A DNA stretch of 64,000 nucleotides from Enterococcus quebecensis (lineage in GTDB: Bacteria > Bacillota > Bacilli > Lactobacillales > Enterococcaceae): assembly GCF_001730365.1 (NCBI RefSeq), contig NZ_MIKB01000015.1:248001-312000 (forward strand), read 5' to 3'. The notes under the pieces were generated by a model. The model did not search any database and was not told the origin of the DNA. It saw nothing but the letters and a program-made list of their open reading frames with translations. This document shows, one piece after another, positions 28,130 to 37,279 of the stretch (its first letter is position 1; each line of letters begins with the position of its first letter). The position numbers and the translations under genes are program-made.

Positions 28130-29686
28130 GTGACCAATGTTGCCGATTTGACAACTGTCGAAAAAATTATTGTTTTAGACTTTGGTAGTCAATATAACCA
28201 ATTGATTACTCGACGTATTCGTGAATTTGGCGTGTTCTCAGAATTATTGAGCCACCGAATCACAGCGGATGAAATTCGCGAAATGGCACCAAAAGGAATT
28301 ATTTTCTCTGGTGGCCCAAATAGTGTTTATGATGAAAATGCATTCAGTATCGATCCTGAAATTTATGAATTAGGGATTCCAATTCTAGGGATTTGCTACG
28401 GTATGCAACTGATGATGCATAATCTAGGTGGAAAAGTTGAGCCAGCTGGCAACCGTGAATACGGCAAGTCAGAGCTATCGCTTTTGATCCCTGATTCTCC
28501 TATTTTTAAAGGAACACCTGAAAAACAAATCGCTTGGATGAGTCACGGTGACCTAGTCGCTGCCATCCCTGATGACTTTGAAACTGTGGCAACTAGTGCA
28601 GATTGTCCTTTTGCGGCAGTTCAAAATACAGCCCGCAACCTTTACGGTGTGCAATTCCATCCAGAAGTTCGTCATTCTGAATATGGTAACGACTTATTAC
28701 GTCACTTTACTTTTGATATTTGTCACTGTGAAGGCGACTGGACAATGGGTAACTTCATCGAAATGGAAATCAACAAGATTCGTGAACAAGTCGGTGATAA
28801 AAAAGTTCTTCTTGGACTTTCAGGCGGCGTGGATTCAAGCGTTGTTGGTGTGCTTTTACAAAAAGCGATCGGCGATCAATTAACATGTATCTTTGTGGAT
28901 CATGGTTTATTGCGTAAAGGTGAAGCAGAGCAAGTTATGGATAGTTTAGGTGGAAAATTTGGCTTGAATATCATTAAAGTAGATGCGAAAAAACGCTTCT
29001 TAGATAAATTAGCTGGCGTTTCTGATCCAGAGAAAAAACGTAAAATCATTGGAAATGAATTTGTTTATCTTTTTGACGATGAAGCAACAAAACTTGATGG
29101 TATTGATTTCTTAGCACAAGGAACCCTTTATACAGATATCGTAGAAAGCGGAACTGAAACAGCGCAAACAATCAAATCTCACCATAACGTGGGCGGATTG
29201 CCAGAAGATATGCAATTTGAATTGATCGAACCGTTGAATACTTTATTTAAAGATGAAGTTCGTGCATTAGGAATTGAATTAGGTATGCCAGAAGCCCTTG
29301 TTTGGCGCCAACCGTTCCCTGGTCCTGGTTTAGGGATTCGTGTTCTTGGTGAAATTACTGAAGATAAACTAGAAATCGTGCGTAACTCTGATGCGATTTT
29401 ACGTGAAGAGATTGCTAATGCTGGTTTAGATCGTGATATTTGGCAGTACTTTACTGTGTTACCTGGCATCCGTAGTGTGGGTGTAATGGGTGATGGCCGT
29501 ACGTATGATTATACTGTGGGTATTCGTGCAGTGACTTCGATTGATGGAATGACAGCTGATTTTGCTAGAATTCCTTGGGATGTTTTGCAGAAGATTTCTG
29601 TGAGGATCGTGAATGAAGTGGATCATGTGAATCGGATTGTTTATGATATTACGAGTAAGCCACCTGCTACTGTTGAGTGGGAGTAA
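28130..29686 (+). CDS. guaA: GMP synthase (glutamine-hydrolysing)
   Basis: The N-terminal class-I glutamine amidotransferase ('GICYGMQLM' with nucleophile Cys, 'VQFHPEV' with catalytic His) is fused to the ATP pyrophosphatase domain ('LSGGVDSSV'). The C-terminal dimerisation domain ends '[11 protein letters not shown]'. It converts XMP to GMP. I choose the GTG start at 28130, preceded by AGGGG, giving 518 residues; the longer frame from 28043 runs through leader sequence. The 3' end carries GAGTGGGAGTAA, a common integration target of genomic islands, and the accessory region begins directly after it. Confidence 0.96.
   Translation: MTNVADLTTVEKIIVLDFGSQYNQLITRRIREFGVFSELLSHRITADEIREMAPKGIIFSGGPNSVYDENAFSIDPEIYELGIPILGICYGMQLMMHNLGGKVEPAGNREYGKSELSLLIPDSPIFKGTPEKQIAWMSHGDLVAAIPDDFETVATSADCPFAAVQNTARNLYGVQFHPEVRHSEYGNDLLRHFTFDICHCEGDWTMGNFIEMEINKIREQVGDKKVLLGLSGGVDSSVVGVLLQKAIGDQLTCIFVDHGLLRKGEAEQVMDSLGGKFGLNIIKVDAKKRFLDKLAGVSDPEKKRKIIGNEFVYLFDDEATKLDGIDFLAQGTLYTDIVESGTETAQTIKSHHNVGGLPEDMQFELIEPLNTLFKDEVRALGIELGMPEALVWRQPFPGPGLGIRVLGEITEDKLEIVRNSDAILREEIANAGLDRDIWQYFTVLPGIRSVGVMGDGRTYDYTVGIRAVTSIDGMTADFARIPWDVLQKISVRIVNEVDHVNRIVYDITSKPPATVEWE
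29675..29686 (+). other. guaA 3'-end attachment-type site GAGTGGGAGTAA
   Basis: The last 12 bases of guaA. Genomic islands in many bacteria integrate at this conserved end of guaA. Near copies occur at 35066 (GAGTGGGAAGAA) and 44874 (GAGTGGGAATAA). Confidence 0.6.
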
Positions 29687-29689
29687 TTA

Positions 29690-29738
29690 AAGAAGCCTTG
29701 AACCCTTTGATATCAAAGGGTTCAAGGCTTCTTTTTTA
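29690..29738 (+). terminator. guaA terminator
   Basis: Perfect inverted repeat (AAGAAGCCTTGAACCCTTTG and complement, loop ATAT) followed by a run of T, four bases behind the guaA stop. Confidence 0.9.
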
Positions 29739-29765
29739 TTTTTCGTAACCATTTTGCAATCAACC

Positions 29766-31127
29766 TTAACAATACCAAGGATAAAAATGAGGAGTTGTGC
29801 CTTTTGGTACTTTTATCTCTTTTAAATAATGGTACATTTCAGAGTTTCTATTAGCTATTATAAAGTCAAATAGTTCTTTTTCCGTAGCAAAATTTTCACC
29901 TTCATATGTAAACAATGGTGGTATCAAGTATTCATTTGTTTTTAAAAATATTTCTAAATCAATCAACCCATCCTGATAACCTAAAGCATAGTACATTTGT
30001 AAATAATTTTTATTCTTTTCATGTTGGTCTACTAAATTGTGATATGAGGCTACTACATTGCTTAAATAGCTGGGAATCAAGTAATCACCTTTTTTCCTAT
30101 TTGCATAACATCTTTGATATGCATGGATCACTCCATCTTGATACGCTATTGATAGCATTATCTCTGGATAAAAAGTGATTTTTTCATTAAAATCATCAAT
30201 TTTATTAAGCCAATTTTTATGGAAATCGGAAGCAATTTGGTTTGCGTATCTTGCAAAATCATAGATGTCATTTTCTACAAGGTTCCCTTCTTCTACGAGT
30301 ATGTTTCGTAAAGAATGAATAAAAAATTGTCCATCCGTTATGATGGGAATAATTCGAGAGTCTGTATTCTTTTCCCACGATCTGTCAACTGTTACTAAAT
30401 AAAACTGATTAGCAAAATCATCTAGCCTTTCAGAAAGTATATCAATAATTTTATTTAAATCTTCATCACCAAAAGAAAAACCTATAAAAACTACACAATT
30501 ACTTCCAAGTAAAGTTTTTAAACGATCACCTATCGGCTCATTAGATAATCTCTCATAACATTTATCATAATCATTAGTTGTAGCCACGATTGATCCAATA
30601 TTATTTATTGACCCGTGAACCTTGAATACTCTTCGATCAAAAGTATTCCATAGTGCTACATCCTTATTATCTACAATAGAAGTAGCCAAGCATTCTTTTT
30701 CAAAGTAATCATCCCAATTAGTAGTCACGATAGTTTTGATTTGAGGAATTTCCGAAACCTTTTTATGAAATCTGGTAGCAGAGCTATACAGTTCTGGAAA
30801 TGACTGAATCCTATCAAAACGTTCATATATTTTTCTTATTAATTGTTTTCTTCCATTAGGAACGATACTGCAAAATTTACTCATCAATTCTGAGAAAGTA
30901 ATATCTGTATCTAAATTTAAGATATATTCGCTATTTAAGAAAGTCAATATATCCATGTAAAAAGATGTAGGCAAAACTGTTTTTGATTCTGTACTTATTC
31001 CTGCTCCACAAAATAGCACTAATTCATTTTTTTTAACTGATTCAATAATTTCATCAGGCATATCAAAGCTGTTATTATTTTGGCACATAAAACATCCGCA
31101 ATTAACTGCACCTATTACTTTTTTCAT
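29766..31127 (-). CDS. SIR2-domain protein, probable NAD-depleting anti-phage effector
   Basis: Residues ~35-230 form a SIR2-like domain: 'LVLFCGAGIS' (Gly-rich NAD loop, about 39-45), 'IVTTNWDDYFE' (Asn137, Asp139), 'FKVHGSI' (catalytic-type His171) and 'FIGFSFGDEDL' (216-224). In defence systems such as Thoeris ThsA, DSR and SIR2-HerA, this domain hydrolyses NAD+ to abort infection. The C-terminal ~200 residues are helical and unassigned. An N-terminal 'NCGCFMC' Cys cluster (10, 12, 15) is unusual. The ATG at 31127 has AGGAG nine bases upstream and is preferred to the upstream frame. It is divergent from a Hachiman pair and lies directly beside guaA. Stand-alone effector or accessory to Hachiman cannot be decided here. 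Confidence 0.82.
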   Translation of the reverse strand: MKKVIGAVNCGCFMCQNNNSFDMPDEIIESVKKNELVLFCGAGISTESKTVLPTSFYMDILTFLNSEYILNLDTDITFSELMSKFCSIVPNGRKQLIRKIYERFDRIQSFPELYSSATRFHKKVSEIPQIKTIVTTNWDDYFEKECLATSIVDNKDVALWNTFDRRVFKVHGSINNIGSIVATTNDYDKCYERLSNEPIGDRLKTLLGSNCVVFIGFSFGDEDLNKIIDILSERLDDFANQFYLVTVDRSWEKNTDSRIIPIITDGQFFIHSLRNILVEEGNLVENDIYDFARYANQIASDFHKNWLNKIDDFNEKITFYPEIMLSIAYQDGVIHAYQRCYANRKKGDYLIPSYLSNVVASYHNLVDQHEKNKNYLQMYYALGYQDGLIDLEIFLKTNEYLIPPLFTYEGENFATEKELFDFIIANRNSEMYHYLKEIKVPKGTTPHFYPWYC

Positions 31128-31169
31128 AACTATCAGCTCCTTGAGTTTGGAATTTTCTCTTTTAAACAA

Positions 31170-31743
31170 TGTATCATAGAAAGAGAATTATAACTTAAAA
31201 TTTTCCATTTACTTTATATTCACTGTGGTAATATTGTTTCACTTCAAACACTTGGTTATCTCATCATATCCTTATGCCATATAAGTATGATGCTTAATTA
31301 CATAACGTAAAGTATGCTTATTCGTCGGCAGTCTATTATAAGATAAAATATACTTTGAACCCCCGTTATTATAACATCATATATTCAATAACATAATACC
31401 ATTCGATTTGATGACAGTTGACGACCTTTATCTAATAAAACTTTTTTTCCAAACGAAGTACACGTAGTTTTTTTGTTCCAACCTCTTTGATAACTGAAGC
31501 CAACTAAAAGTCATTAAAAGAAAAAACTATAGACCTCATCCTCTTTTTTTATTTTGTCCATAACCTGAAACAATCAAATAAATTTATTTGATTGTTTTTT
31601 AGTCATATAACACTATTTTTCTGTTTATTATGATAAAATATAATTATATTTTAAAACTGATATTTTACTTATTGATAAAAAGAAAGTTAGTATACTTGAA
31701 ACATAATACTCTTTCTAAATTATTATATACGGGAGGTAATTAC
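31170..31743. promoter_or_regulatory. AT-rich intergenic region between SIR2 gene and hamA-like gene
   Basis: About 570 bases without a gene. Towards the SIR2 gene a minus-strand TATAAT lies at 31192-31187, with a weak -35. A near-perfect 28-base palindrome followed by T6 (31569-31600) is a strong terminator ahead of the hamA-like gene. A candidate -10 TATACT is at 31691-31696, and GGGAGG at 31731-31736 is the ribosome binding site of that gene. Confidence 0.45.
31569..31600 (+). terminator. 28-base palindromic terminator upstream of the hamA-like gene
   Basis: AACAATCAAATAAA and its exact complement meet without a loop and are followed by six T. No gene is seen between the SIR2 gene and this hairpin on the plus strand, so it may insulate the defence operon from read-through or act as an attenuator. 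Confidence 0.65.
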
Positions 31744-32904
31744 TTGCAAGTCTTACTTCATTATACAACTAATCGGAGAGTTTTTGATTATTTTGATAAC
31801 AATAGCTATCCAGTCTTTGAAAAGGGCCAACTTATTGAAGTTAAGAAGTTTTATGAGAAATATAGACAATATCAAGAAAATTTATTTTTTATTGTATGTC
31901 ATAGTTGTCCTGATAAACAAGTTCAATATAGTGTAGGAAAAATTTTAAAAAATTCATTCGTTGACTTTTTTTTCAGCAAAGTAAGTGATGAAATTAGAAG
32001 TACTGTGCTTCATGACTTAGGTCTTATAAATACTAATACTTACGAAAAAGATATATATTATAAAGAAAACACTCTCAAAGATAATGAATATTTTACAAAT
32101 AAAACTATTGGTACACTTTTAAATAAAATAAGGCTTAAATACTTTGGTTGGGAAGAATTACTGAATAGTAAAGATATTCTTTTTGAAAAATTAAACAGTA
32201 TTCTTTTTGATCAAACTATTGTTTTAGATATTGCCTCTTCTTACAATCCTAACATTAATACTTATGAAAATCGATTATTGAAAAAAAAATACTATAGTGC
32301 ATTGCAATCAATCGGATTTATTAGTAAGCAAGAATTAGATACCGATTTATCTGTTTTACATGGGGATATCGGGGAATTTCTTATGCATCACTTAGTTAGT
32401 AACTATATAAGTGATGACAATTCTTTAACTTATTTATATCCAAAACTAGTTTTAAAGAGTACTCCCAAAATGCCTGCATACGGAAATGACGGTACTATTT
32501 ACGTGCCATCTAAAAAGGAAATTTTTTATTTAGAAGCGAAATTTTATACAAATTTGACTAAAGCAATAAATAAAGCGGTAGATTCACTTAAAGAGCATAA
32601 TGAAGTGACACAAGAAAATATTGATCACAAAACAGAACTATTTAGAAATGTTAAAACTAAAAATAAAGATGAAATTATTGAAATTACCGATGATGTCAAT
32701 GAAAAATTAATACTTTTTTTAATTTGTGATAATATTTACAAAAAAGATGACGTACTTAAATGCCTTGAAAAAAACAATGGATTGATAGAACTGAAAAAAA
32801 ATTTCGAAGTTATAATATTTGTGTTACCAATTTTAAGTAAGAGGGAATTTCTAGAAAGCTTCAAAAAGCAATCTACGTTGAAAGGAAATCAATATTATGT
32901 CTAG
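31744..32904 (+). CDS. hamA: HamA-like DUF1837 nuclease of a Hachiman-type defence system
   Basis: The C-terminal half has the DUF1837/HamA pattern of a PD-(D/E)XK-like nuclease: 'LHGDIGEFLMHHLV' (Glu at about 209), 'AYGNDGTIYV' (Asp at about 247) and 'IFYLEAKFYTNLTKAINKAV' (E-x-K at about 264-266). In Hachiman, HamA is held inactive by the HamB helicase and is released to degrade DNA on phage attack. The gene overlaps the helicase gene by eight bases. I choose the TTG at 31744 with GGGAGG seven bases upstream, giving 386 residues; the ATG at 31630 lacks a ribosome binding site and would add a hydrophobic stretch not expected in HamA. Confidence 0.83.
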   Translation: MQVLLHYTTNRRVFDYFDNNSYPVFEKGQLIEVKKFYEKYRQYQENLFFIVCHSCPDKQVQYSVGKILKNSFVDFFFSKVSDEIRSTVLHDLGLINTNTYEKDIYYKENTLKDNEYFTNKTIGTLLNKIRLKYFGWEELLNSKDILFEKLNSILFDQTIVLDIASSYNPNINTYENRLLKKKYYSALQSIGFISKQELDTDLSVLHGDIGEFLMHHLVSNYISDDNSLTYLYPKLVLKSTPKMPAYGNDGTIYVPSKKEIFYLEAKFYTNLTKAINKAVDSLKEHNEVTQENIDHKTELFRNVKTKNKDEIIEITDDVNEKLILFLICDNIYKKDDVLKCLEKNNGLIELKKNFEVIIFVLPILSKREFLESFKKQSTLKGNQYYV

Positions 32905-34948
32905 TGATGATTTGTTATTTTTAGATAGCTCCATACAAGAAATTAGAAACGAATTACTTTATGACATATACAATGAAAAACCAGTAAATAACGCTTTTTT
33001 AAGTTTTGCTGATTTGGACATATATTCTAAAGATTCTAGTTTTTTTAATAGAATGGGAAAGGCTATTCGACTATCTTTGTTAGATGACAGGATAACCCTT
33101 ACTAATGAACAAGAAGAGTGCTTAAACCTACTTTCAAAAGAAAATTTATTTATAAGTGCACCCACAAGTTTTGGAAAAACCTTTATTGCTCTAGAATACA
33201 TCGCTAGAAATAAAGATATGATAAATAACGTTGTATTTGTTGTTCCTACCATAGCTTTAATGAATGAGCTCAGAAAAAAATGCTTTTTATATTTTAAAGA
33301 TACATATATCCTTATAACATCAGATTCAGAGCTAGAGCAATACTATTCATATACTAAAAAAATTATTATTGTTGTTCCTGAAAGAATAAGCGCTCAGCTA
33401 TTTCAAAAATATTTAAATGAGCGAAATATTGATTTTTTAATTTATGATGAAATTTATAAGCTGAATATAGATAAAAATTCTAATAAAAATAATTCTCGAC
33501 TTATTAAGATGAATTACATATACAAATACCTAATTGAGAGATCTAAAAAAGTTCTATTATTAGGACCGTTTATAAAAAACGTGAGTTTCTCTAGGTCAAA
33601 AATGAAAATACAAAAATTCATAACTAATCTAAATTTAGTCTATAATGATATAGAGTTTGATGAAAATTTTGATAGCTATTATGGAAGCTCAGAGGATAAA
33701 AGATTCATTTATTTTGACTCTCCTGACAATATTGTTAAATTTTTAAGAAAAATACCCCTAGAATTGCCTGACGTAGATTTTGACACAAAAATAATTGAAT
33801 GGATATCAGAAAATATTCATCCTAACTGGTACTACGTTAGTTGTTTGAAAAAAGGAATTGGAATTCATCACGGAAAAACGCCCGTCTTCTTAAGAAAATA
33901 CATTGAAGCTGAATACGCGCATGGTAACATTCATACAATGCTTTGTACAAGTACTTTGATTGAAGGTGTAAATACTCCTACTAATAGCTTAGTAGTTTAT
34001 GATAAACCTCGAGGAGTTTTTGAACTTAACAATTTAATCGGAAGAGTTGGTAGATTAAATGTAGAGAATCCACAATCTGGAAAAATTTATATCACAAGCA
34101 AAGAAACGTGGGAATTATATGATCCTAATGAATGGATCGAGTTGAATATACTTTACGAAGAAGAAGAGATACTTACTAAAGATAAAGAAGATGAAAGCCT
34201 ATATTTGGATAAAAAATCTAATACAGAAATAGATAATAATATTTCTGATTTGACTGAAATACTATCAAATAAATATAATATTCAATATTCAGATATAATT
34301 GAAGCTGGCATTGAATTTAAAATTCTTCAACGCTTTATTGATAACTATGACAGTATTACATTACAAGCTAAAGAATGGAATGTGATTTATAACATTAAGT
34401 ATAAGCTGCTGAAAGAAGATAATAACTATCTCCGCCATTTAAAAATAGCCGAGTATTCCTTTGAAAATTCTGAAAGTAATAATAAAGAGTATCTTTCTAT
34501 TGATCCTGTCTATCTACTTCTAATTTCAAATGATGGTATGAAAAGTGTAATTAAAGAATTCACAACTACCTTTCCTACCTGTACAACTACTGATATTAAT
34601 CTATTTATAGATACTCTATTTAAGATCGATGAGTATATTAAATTTAAATTGACAAAAATAGTAGCAGTTTATGAATTGTTTGACAATAAAAACTTATTCA
34701 ACCCAACTGATAATCGTGCCTTTATTCAAAGTATCAATATGATTAAAAATTATTCTAACTCTAGCGATGGCTATGAGCGTATATTAACAGATTTGGGGTT
34801 CCCTAAAGAAGATATTTTGAAAGTATGTAATCAGATTATAAGTTTTGAAGAAATTAACGGTACTGAGCACAAATTAAAACAATTACAACAAAAAAAAATA
34901 TTTGAAGATTTATCACCTTTTGGGAAAAAAATAATTGAAGAGATATAA
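32897..34948 (+). CDS. hamB: HamB-like superfamily 2 helicase of a Hachiman-type system
   Basis: A 683-residue SF2 helicase with Walker A 'SAPTSFGKTFIALEYI' (about 88-96), motif II 'LIYDEIYKL' (about 182-190, DEIY in place of DEAH/DEVH), motif V 'STLIEGVNTPT' (about 351) and motif VI 'NLIGRVGRL' (about 379-387). Partner and order (nuclease first, overlapping start, AAAGGA ribosome binding site) are those of Hachiman hamAB. HamB is thought to sense phage-altered DNA and control HamA. The C-terminal ~280 residues are helical and unassigned. Confidence 0.83.
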   Translation: MSSDDLLFLDSSIQEIRNELLYDIYNEKPVNNAFLSFADLDIYSKDSSFFNRMGKAIRLSLLDDRITLTNEQEECLNLLSKENLFISAPTSFGKTFIALEYIARNKDMINNVVFVVPTIALMNELRKKCFLYFKDTYILITSDSELEQYYSYTKKIIIVVPERISAQLFQKYLNERNIDFLIYDEIYKLNIDKNSNKNNSRLIKMNYIYKYLIERSKKVLLLGPFIKNVSFSRSKMKIQKFITNLNLVYNDIEFDENFDSYYGSSEDKRFIYFDSPDNIVKFLRKIPLELPDVDFDTKIIEWISENIHPNWYYVSCLKKGIGIHHGKTPVFLRKYIEAEYAHGNIHTMLCTSTLIEGVNTPTNSLVVYDKPRGVFELNNLIGRVGRLNVENPQSGKIYITSKETWELYDPNEWIELNILYEEEEILTKDKEDESLYLDKKSNTEIDNNISDLTEILSNKYNIQYSDIIEAGIEFKILQRFIDNYDSITLQAKEWNVIYNIKYKLLKEDNNYLRHLKIAEYSFENSESNNKEYLSIDPVYLLLISNDGMKSVIKEFTTTFPTCTTTDINLFIDTLFKIDEYIKFKLTKIVAVYELFDNKNLFNPTDNRAFIQSINMIKNYSNSSDGYERILTDLGFPKEDILKVCNQIISFEEINGTEHKLKQLQQKKIFEDLSPFGKKIIEEI

Positions 34949-35007
34949 CTTAAAAACAATTTTATCTGCAACCAACCAGACAATAACAAGCTAAACAAAA
35001 AAATCGA

Positions 35008-35040
35008 AAAGAGATTAAACCTTTTAAGATCTCTTCTTCC
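35008..35040 (+). terminator. Probable terminator after hamB-like gene
   Basis: AAAAGAGAT and ATCTCTT arms around a 13-base loop, followed by a pyrimidine-rich stretch. Moderate quality. Confidence 0.45.
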
Positions 35041-35065
35041 CACTCATTCAATTTCTATCGTTACA

Positions 35066-35231
35066 GAGTGGGAAGAATATACAGGCGAATCACTCACAAA
35101 CCCATTGACTTATAAGGGGACTTACACCAATAGATTATTTCAAAAGAATAAAGTCATACAAATTGGTAGCTAGTCTGACCACATTTGTAGCCATTAAGTC
35201 AGTCAGAAATGGCTGGCTTTTTATATAATCA
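35066..35231 (+). repeat. Repeat R2, copy 1: att-like 12-mer plus ~150-base island end
   Basis: It begins with GAGTGGGAAGAA, close to the guaA 3' end, and continues with sequence that recurs at 44874-45043 at high identity. It ends in a hairpin GTCAGTC/GGCTGGC followed by T5. No coding function is apparent. The shared block looks like the conserved end of a guaA-integrating element. Confidence 0.7.
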
Positions 35232-35304
35232 ACATTAGCAAAATAATAATTTCTGCTTAAAAAATTTGATATAATTAAATAAATAGTAATTTGGAGGAAT
35301 GAAG

Positions 35305-36576
35305 ATGGGAATATTTGACTTATTCAAAAAGAAAAAAAGTTCTAAAACGCAAACCACTATCAAAACTAATTTAGATATTTACATTAAATCTATTCCACTT
35401 AATATAAGGAAGTTACTTTTCATTTCCGATACACTTAGTTCTGAAAGTGATTTTGAACCCTCAGAAATAATAACCACTCTGCCTGTAATTAAAGGAAAGG
35501 CTGAACCGTTAGGTTATTATCCATCCTATTATGAAATGTCACCTGAACAAAGGTATAACTATTTAACATTTTTAACAAATATCCAAGCAAATATAGATAT
35601 TGGATATGTTTTTGTATATTACTATGGTTTAGAAAGAAAAATTTTCTTAGATGAAGATTTATACGAAGCAGTTGAAATGATAGCAACACTTCGAAAATAC
35701 CATAACAACCGTTCTTTTATATCGTACTCTAATGACGCTATAATATACGCAGCAATGAAGAAAAAAGATCCTAGTATATTACTTAACATAAATCTGGATA
35801 CTTTAAGACCTGAATTACTATTCCTAGTTAAAGGCTCTTTCATTGGAGAGTTTAGTGCTCAAGATTTAATGCTATTATCAAAGGGAGTAGGTTTTACCAA
35901 TAACAGATATATAAAGACATCACCTGAAATATTCCAAACAAATCTGACTGAATTATTACTTAAAAAATTTGGTTTCGAAACTTATAAACTTAATAAATCA
36001 ATGAAATTAGATACACACGAAAAAATAAGGTTTGCACTATCAAACATTTCTATAAAAAATAGAGAATTTGAATACCCAAATACTCTCCTAAACTCTGATA
36101 TTCAATCTGATATCTACCTATTACTAAAAGAGAGCCATGAAAAAACGAAAGTAGATGTTGCCAATTTACGAAAATCTAACAAAAAAACATCGCCAGAAAA
36201 AATCACTACAGTAAAGCAACAAATAAAAGAAAAGCAATCAATTTTTGTTCCAACTGATAATTTAACTTTGAAAGAAAGAATACTCTTATCCAAAGAACCT
36301 TCATCAGATGGATTTGATGAAGAAATTAAAGGTATTAATTATTATAAACAAGAAAACTACAAAGACGCCGAGGAATGGTTATTACGCTCTGTAAAAGGTA
36401 ATTTCGATGCTCCAGCGCTATATGAAAGACTAGGTATTCTATATCGTAAACAAAAACGCTACAATGATGAAGTGGAAATTTTAAAAATTGGCATAAAGAA
36501 CGTTGGCTTTAATTCAAAATTAAACGAACGCCTTGCCAAAGCAATAGAACTCAACGAAAAAAGTAAATTAAAATAA
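35305..36576 (+). CDS. TerB_N-domain protein with C-terminal TPR
   Basis: After a basic N-terminus, residues ~45-115 match the TerB_N domain, with the hallmarks 'LGYYPSYYEMSPEQRYNYL' and 'IDIGYVFVYYYGLERKIF'. The last ~80 residues form TPR-like helices ('GINYYKQENYKDAEEWLLRS', 'ALYERLGILYRKQKRYNDEV'). TerB_N proteins belong to the Ter (tellurite-resistance/stress) network that comparative studies link to membrane-associated phage or DNA-damage responses. I choose the second ATG at 35305, seven bases behind GGAGG. It follows the Hachiman pair with its own leader; a defence role is possible but not shown. Confidence 0.72.
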   Translation: MGIFDLFKKKKSSKTQTTIKTNLDIYIKSIPLNIRKLLFISDTLSSESDFEPSEIITTLPVIKGKAEPLGYYPSYYEMSPEQRYNYLTFLTNIQANIDIGYVFVYYYGLERKIFLDEDLYEAVEMIATLRKYHNNRSFISYSNDAIIYAAMKKKDPSILLNINLDTLRPELLFLVKGSFIGEFSAQDLMLLSKGVGFTNNRYIKTSPEIFQTNLTELLLKKFGFETYKLNKSMKLDTHEKIRFALSNISIKNREFEYPNTLLNSDIQSDIYLLLKESHEKTKVDVANLRKSNKKTSPEKITTVKQQIKEKQSIFVPTDNLTLKERILLSKEPSSDGFDEEIKGINYYKQENYKDAEEWLLRSVKGNFDAPALYERLGILYRKQKRYNDEVEILKIGIKNVGFNSKLNERLAKAIELNEKSKLK

Positions 36577-36605
36577 GATGTTAGATCAGTTTGTAAAATA
36601 GTAAA

Positions 36606-36642
36606 AGCTAGTTTAATTTTAACCGGCTTTTTTATTTTGTCT
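36606..36642 (+). terminator. Terminator after TerB_N gene
   Basis: AAAGCTAGTT and AACCGGCTTT arms (one mismatch, one G:T) followed by T4A T4. Confidence 0.7.
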
Positions 36643-36667
36643 AATAAAGCAATAGAGCGTTATCTCT

Positions 36668-36784
36668 TTGCTAAAACTGAAAATACCCATTTGAACATAA
36701 ATCCTCTGTATCCTTAGACACCTGCTAAATATAAAGAAAGCAACTCACTCTTTTTTGAGTAGGTCACTTTCTTTATATTTAGTA
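36668..36784. repeat. Repeat R3, copy 1 (hairpin-forming, about 110 bases)
   Basis: 'CCTTAGACACCTGCTAAATA' followed by a hairpin of GCTAAATATAAAGAAAG and its complement around ACTCACTC...TGAGTAGGT. The same core recurs at 45062-45175 and 47189-47297. Copies lie at module borders in the accessory region. Confidence 0.6.
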
Positions 36785-36905
36785 AAAATAGACGAAATAA
36801 AAATTTTCGGTACTATAGCAACATGCTCGATTACATCACTACTAGGTAAGATGACGCCTTATAAAAAATGCTACAAAAGCTGGAAAATTAGTTAAAATAT
36901 TTTCT

Positions 36906-37136
36906 TCAATAAATATCTTCAACATTCTTTAATTGAATAATCTCACCGATGTCATCTATATCCAAAGCTTCTGCAATTCTAATTAAATGATTGATTTGTA
37001 TTCGCTGTCTTTTACCATTAGCTAGTTCGCTCAATCTTGCTACTTCAATATCAGATAACCTAGAAAGTTCGCTTAAAGAAATATTATGCTTATTTATCAA
37101 ATCGTGAATTTTTATTTCTAATGTTTTCTCTTTCAC
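36906..37136 (-). CDS. Small XRE-family repressor (76 aa)
   Basis: One Cro/CI-type helix-turn-helix fills most of the protein ('LSELSRLSDIEVARLSELAN'), with no effector domain. The start is GTG at 37136 behind AGGAG. It is divergent from the 75-aa R1 gene, and two similar GCYNATATAGGCA palindromes lie between them, one over the -35 box of the R1 gene promoter. Likely role: autorepressor and repressor of the R1 gene. Confidence 0.8.
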   Translation of the reverse strand: MKEKTLEIKIHDLINKHNISLSELSRLSDIEVARLSELANGKRQRIQINHLIRIAEALDIDDIGEIIQLKNVEDIY

Positions 37137-37153
37137 AAAAATCTCTCCTCCTA

Positions 37154-37210
37154 TTGCTTATATAGGCATGATAATATATAATAAGCACAAAGCCTTTGCT
37201 GATATAGGCA
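37154..37210. promoter_or_regulatory. R1-gene promoter with two XRE-type operators
   Basis: The plus-strand promoter TTGCTT (37154) - 17 bases - TATAAT (37177-37182) is overlapped by GCTTATATAGGCA (37156-37168). A second site TGCTGATATAGGCA lies at 37197-37210. Both are imperfect palindromes with the same core, as expected for the divergent XRE repressor. Confidence 0.6.
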
Positions 37211-37279
37211 AAAACAGAAATATTAACAGCGTTAGGAAATGAGAAAAAAAAATTCTGTTTGAAAAATAAAACTATAAAT

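Noticed and set aside
31630-31743. Upstream start for the hamA-like gene adding 38 residues
   Set aside because: The ATG at 31630 has no ribosome binding site, whereas the TTG at 31744 has GGGAGG at the right distance; the extension overlaps the probable promoter.
35061-35171. Short open frame reading EWEEYTGESLTNPLTYKG in repeat R2
   Set aside because: The second copy of R2 has stops in the same frame, so the sequence is conserved as DNA, not as protein.
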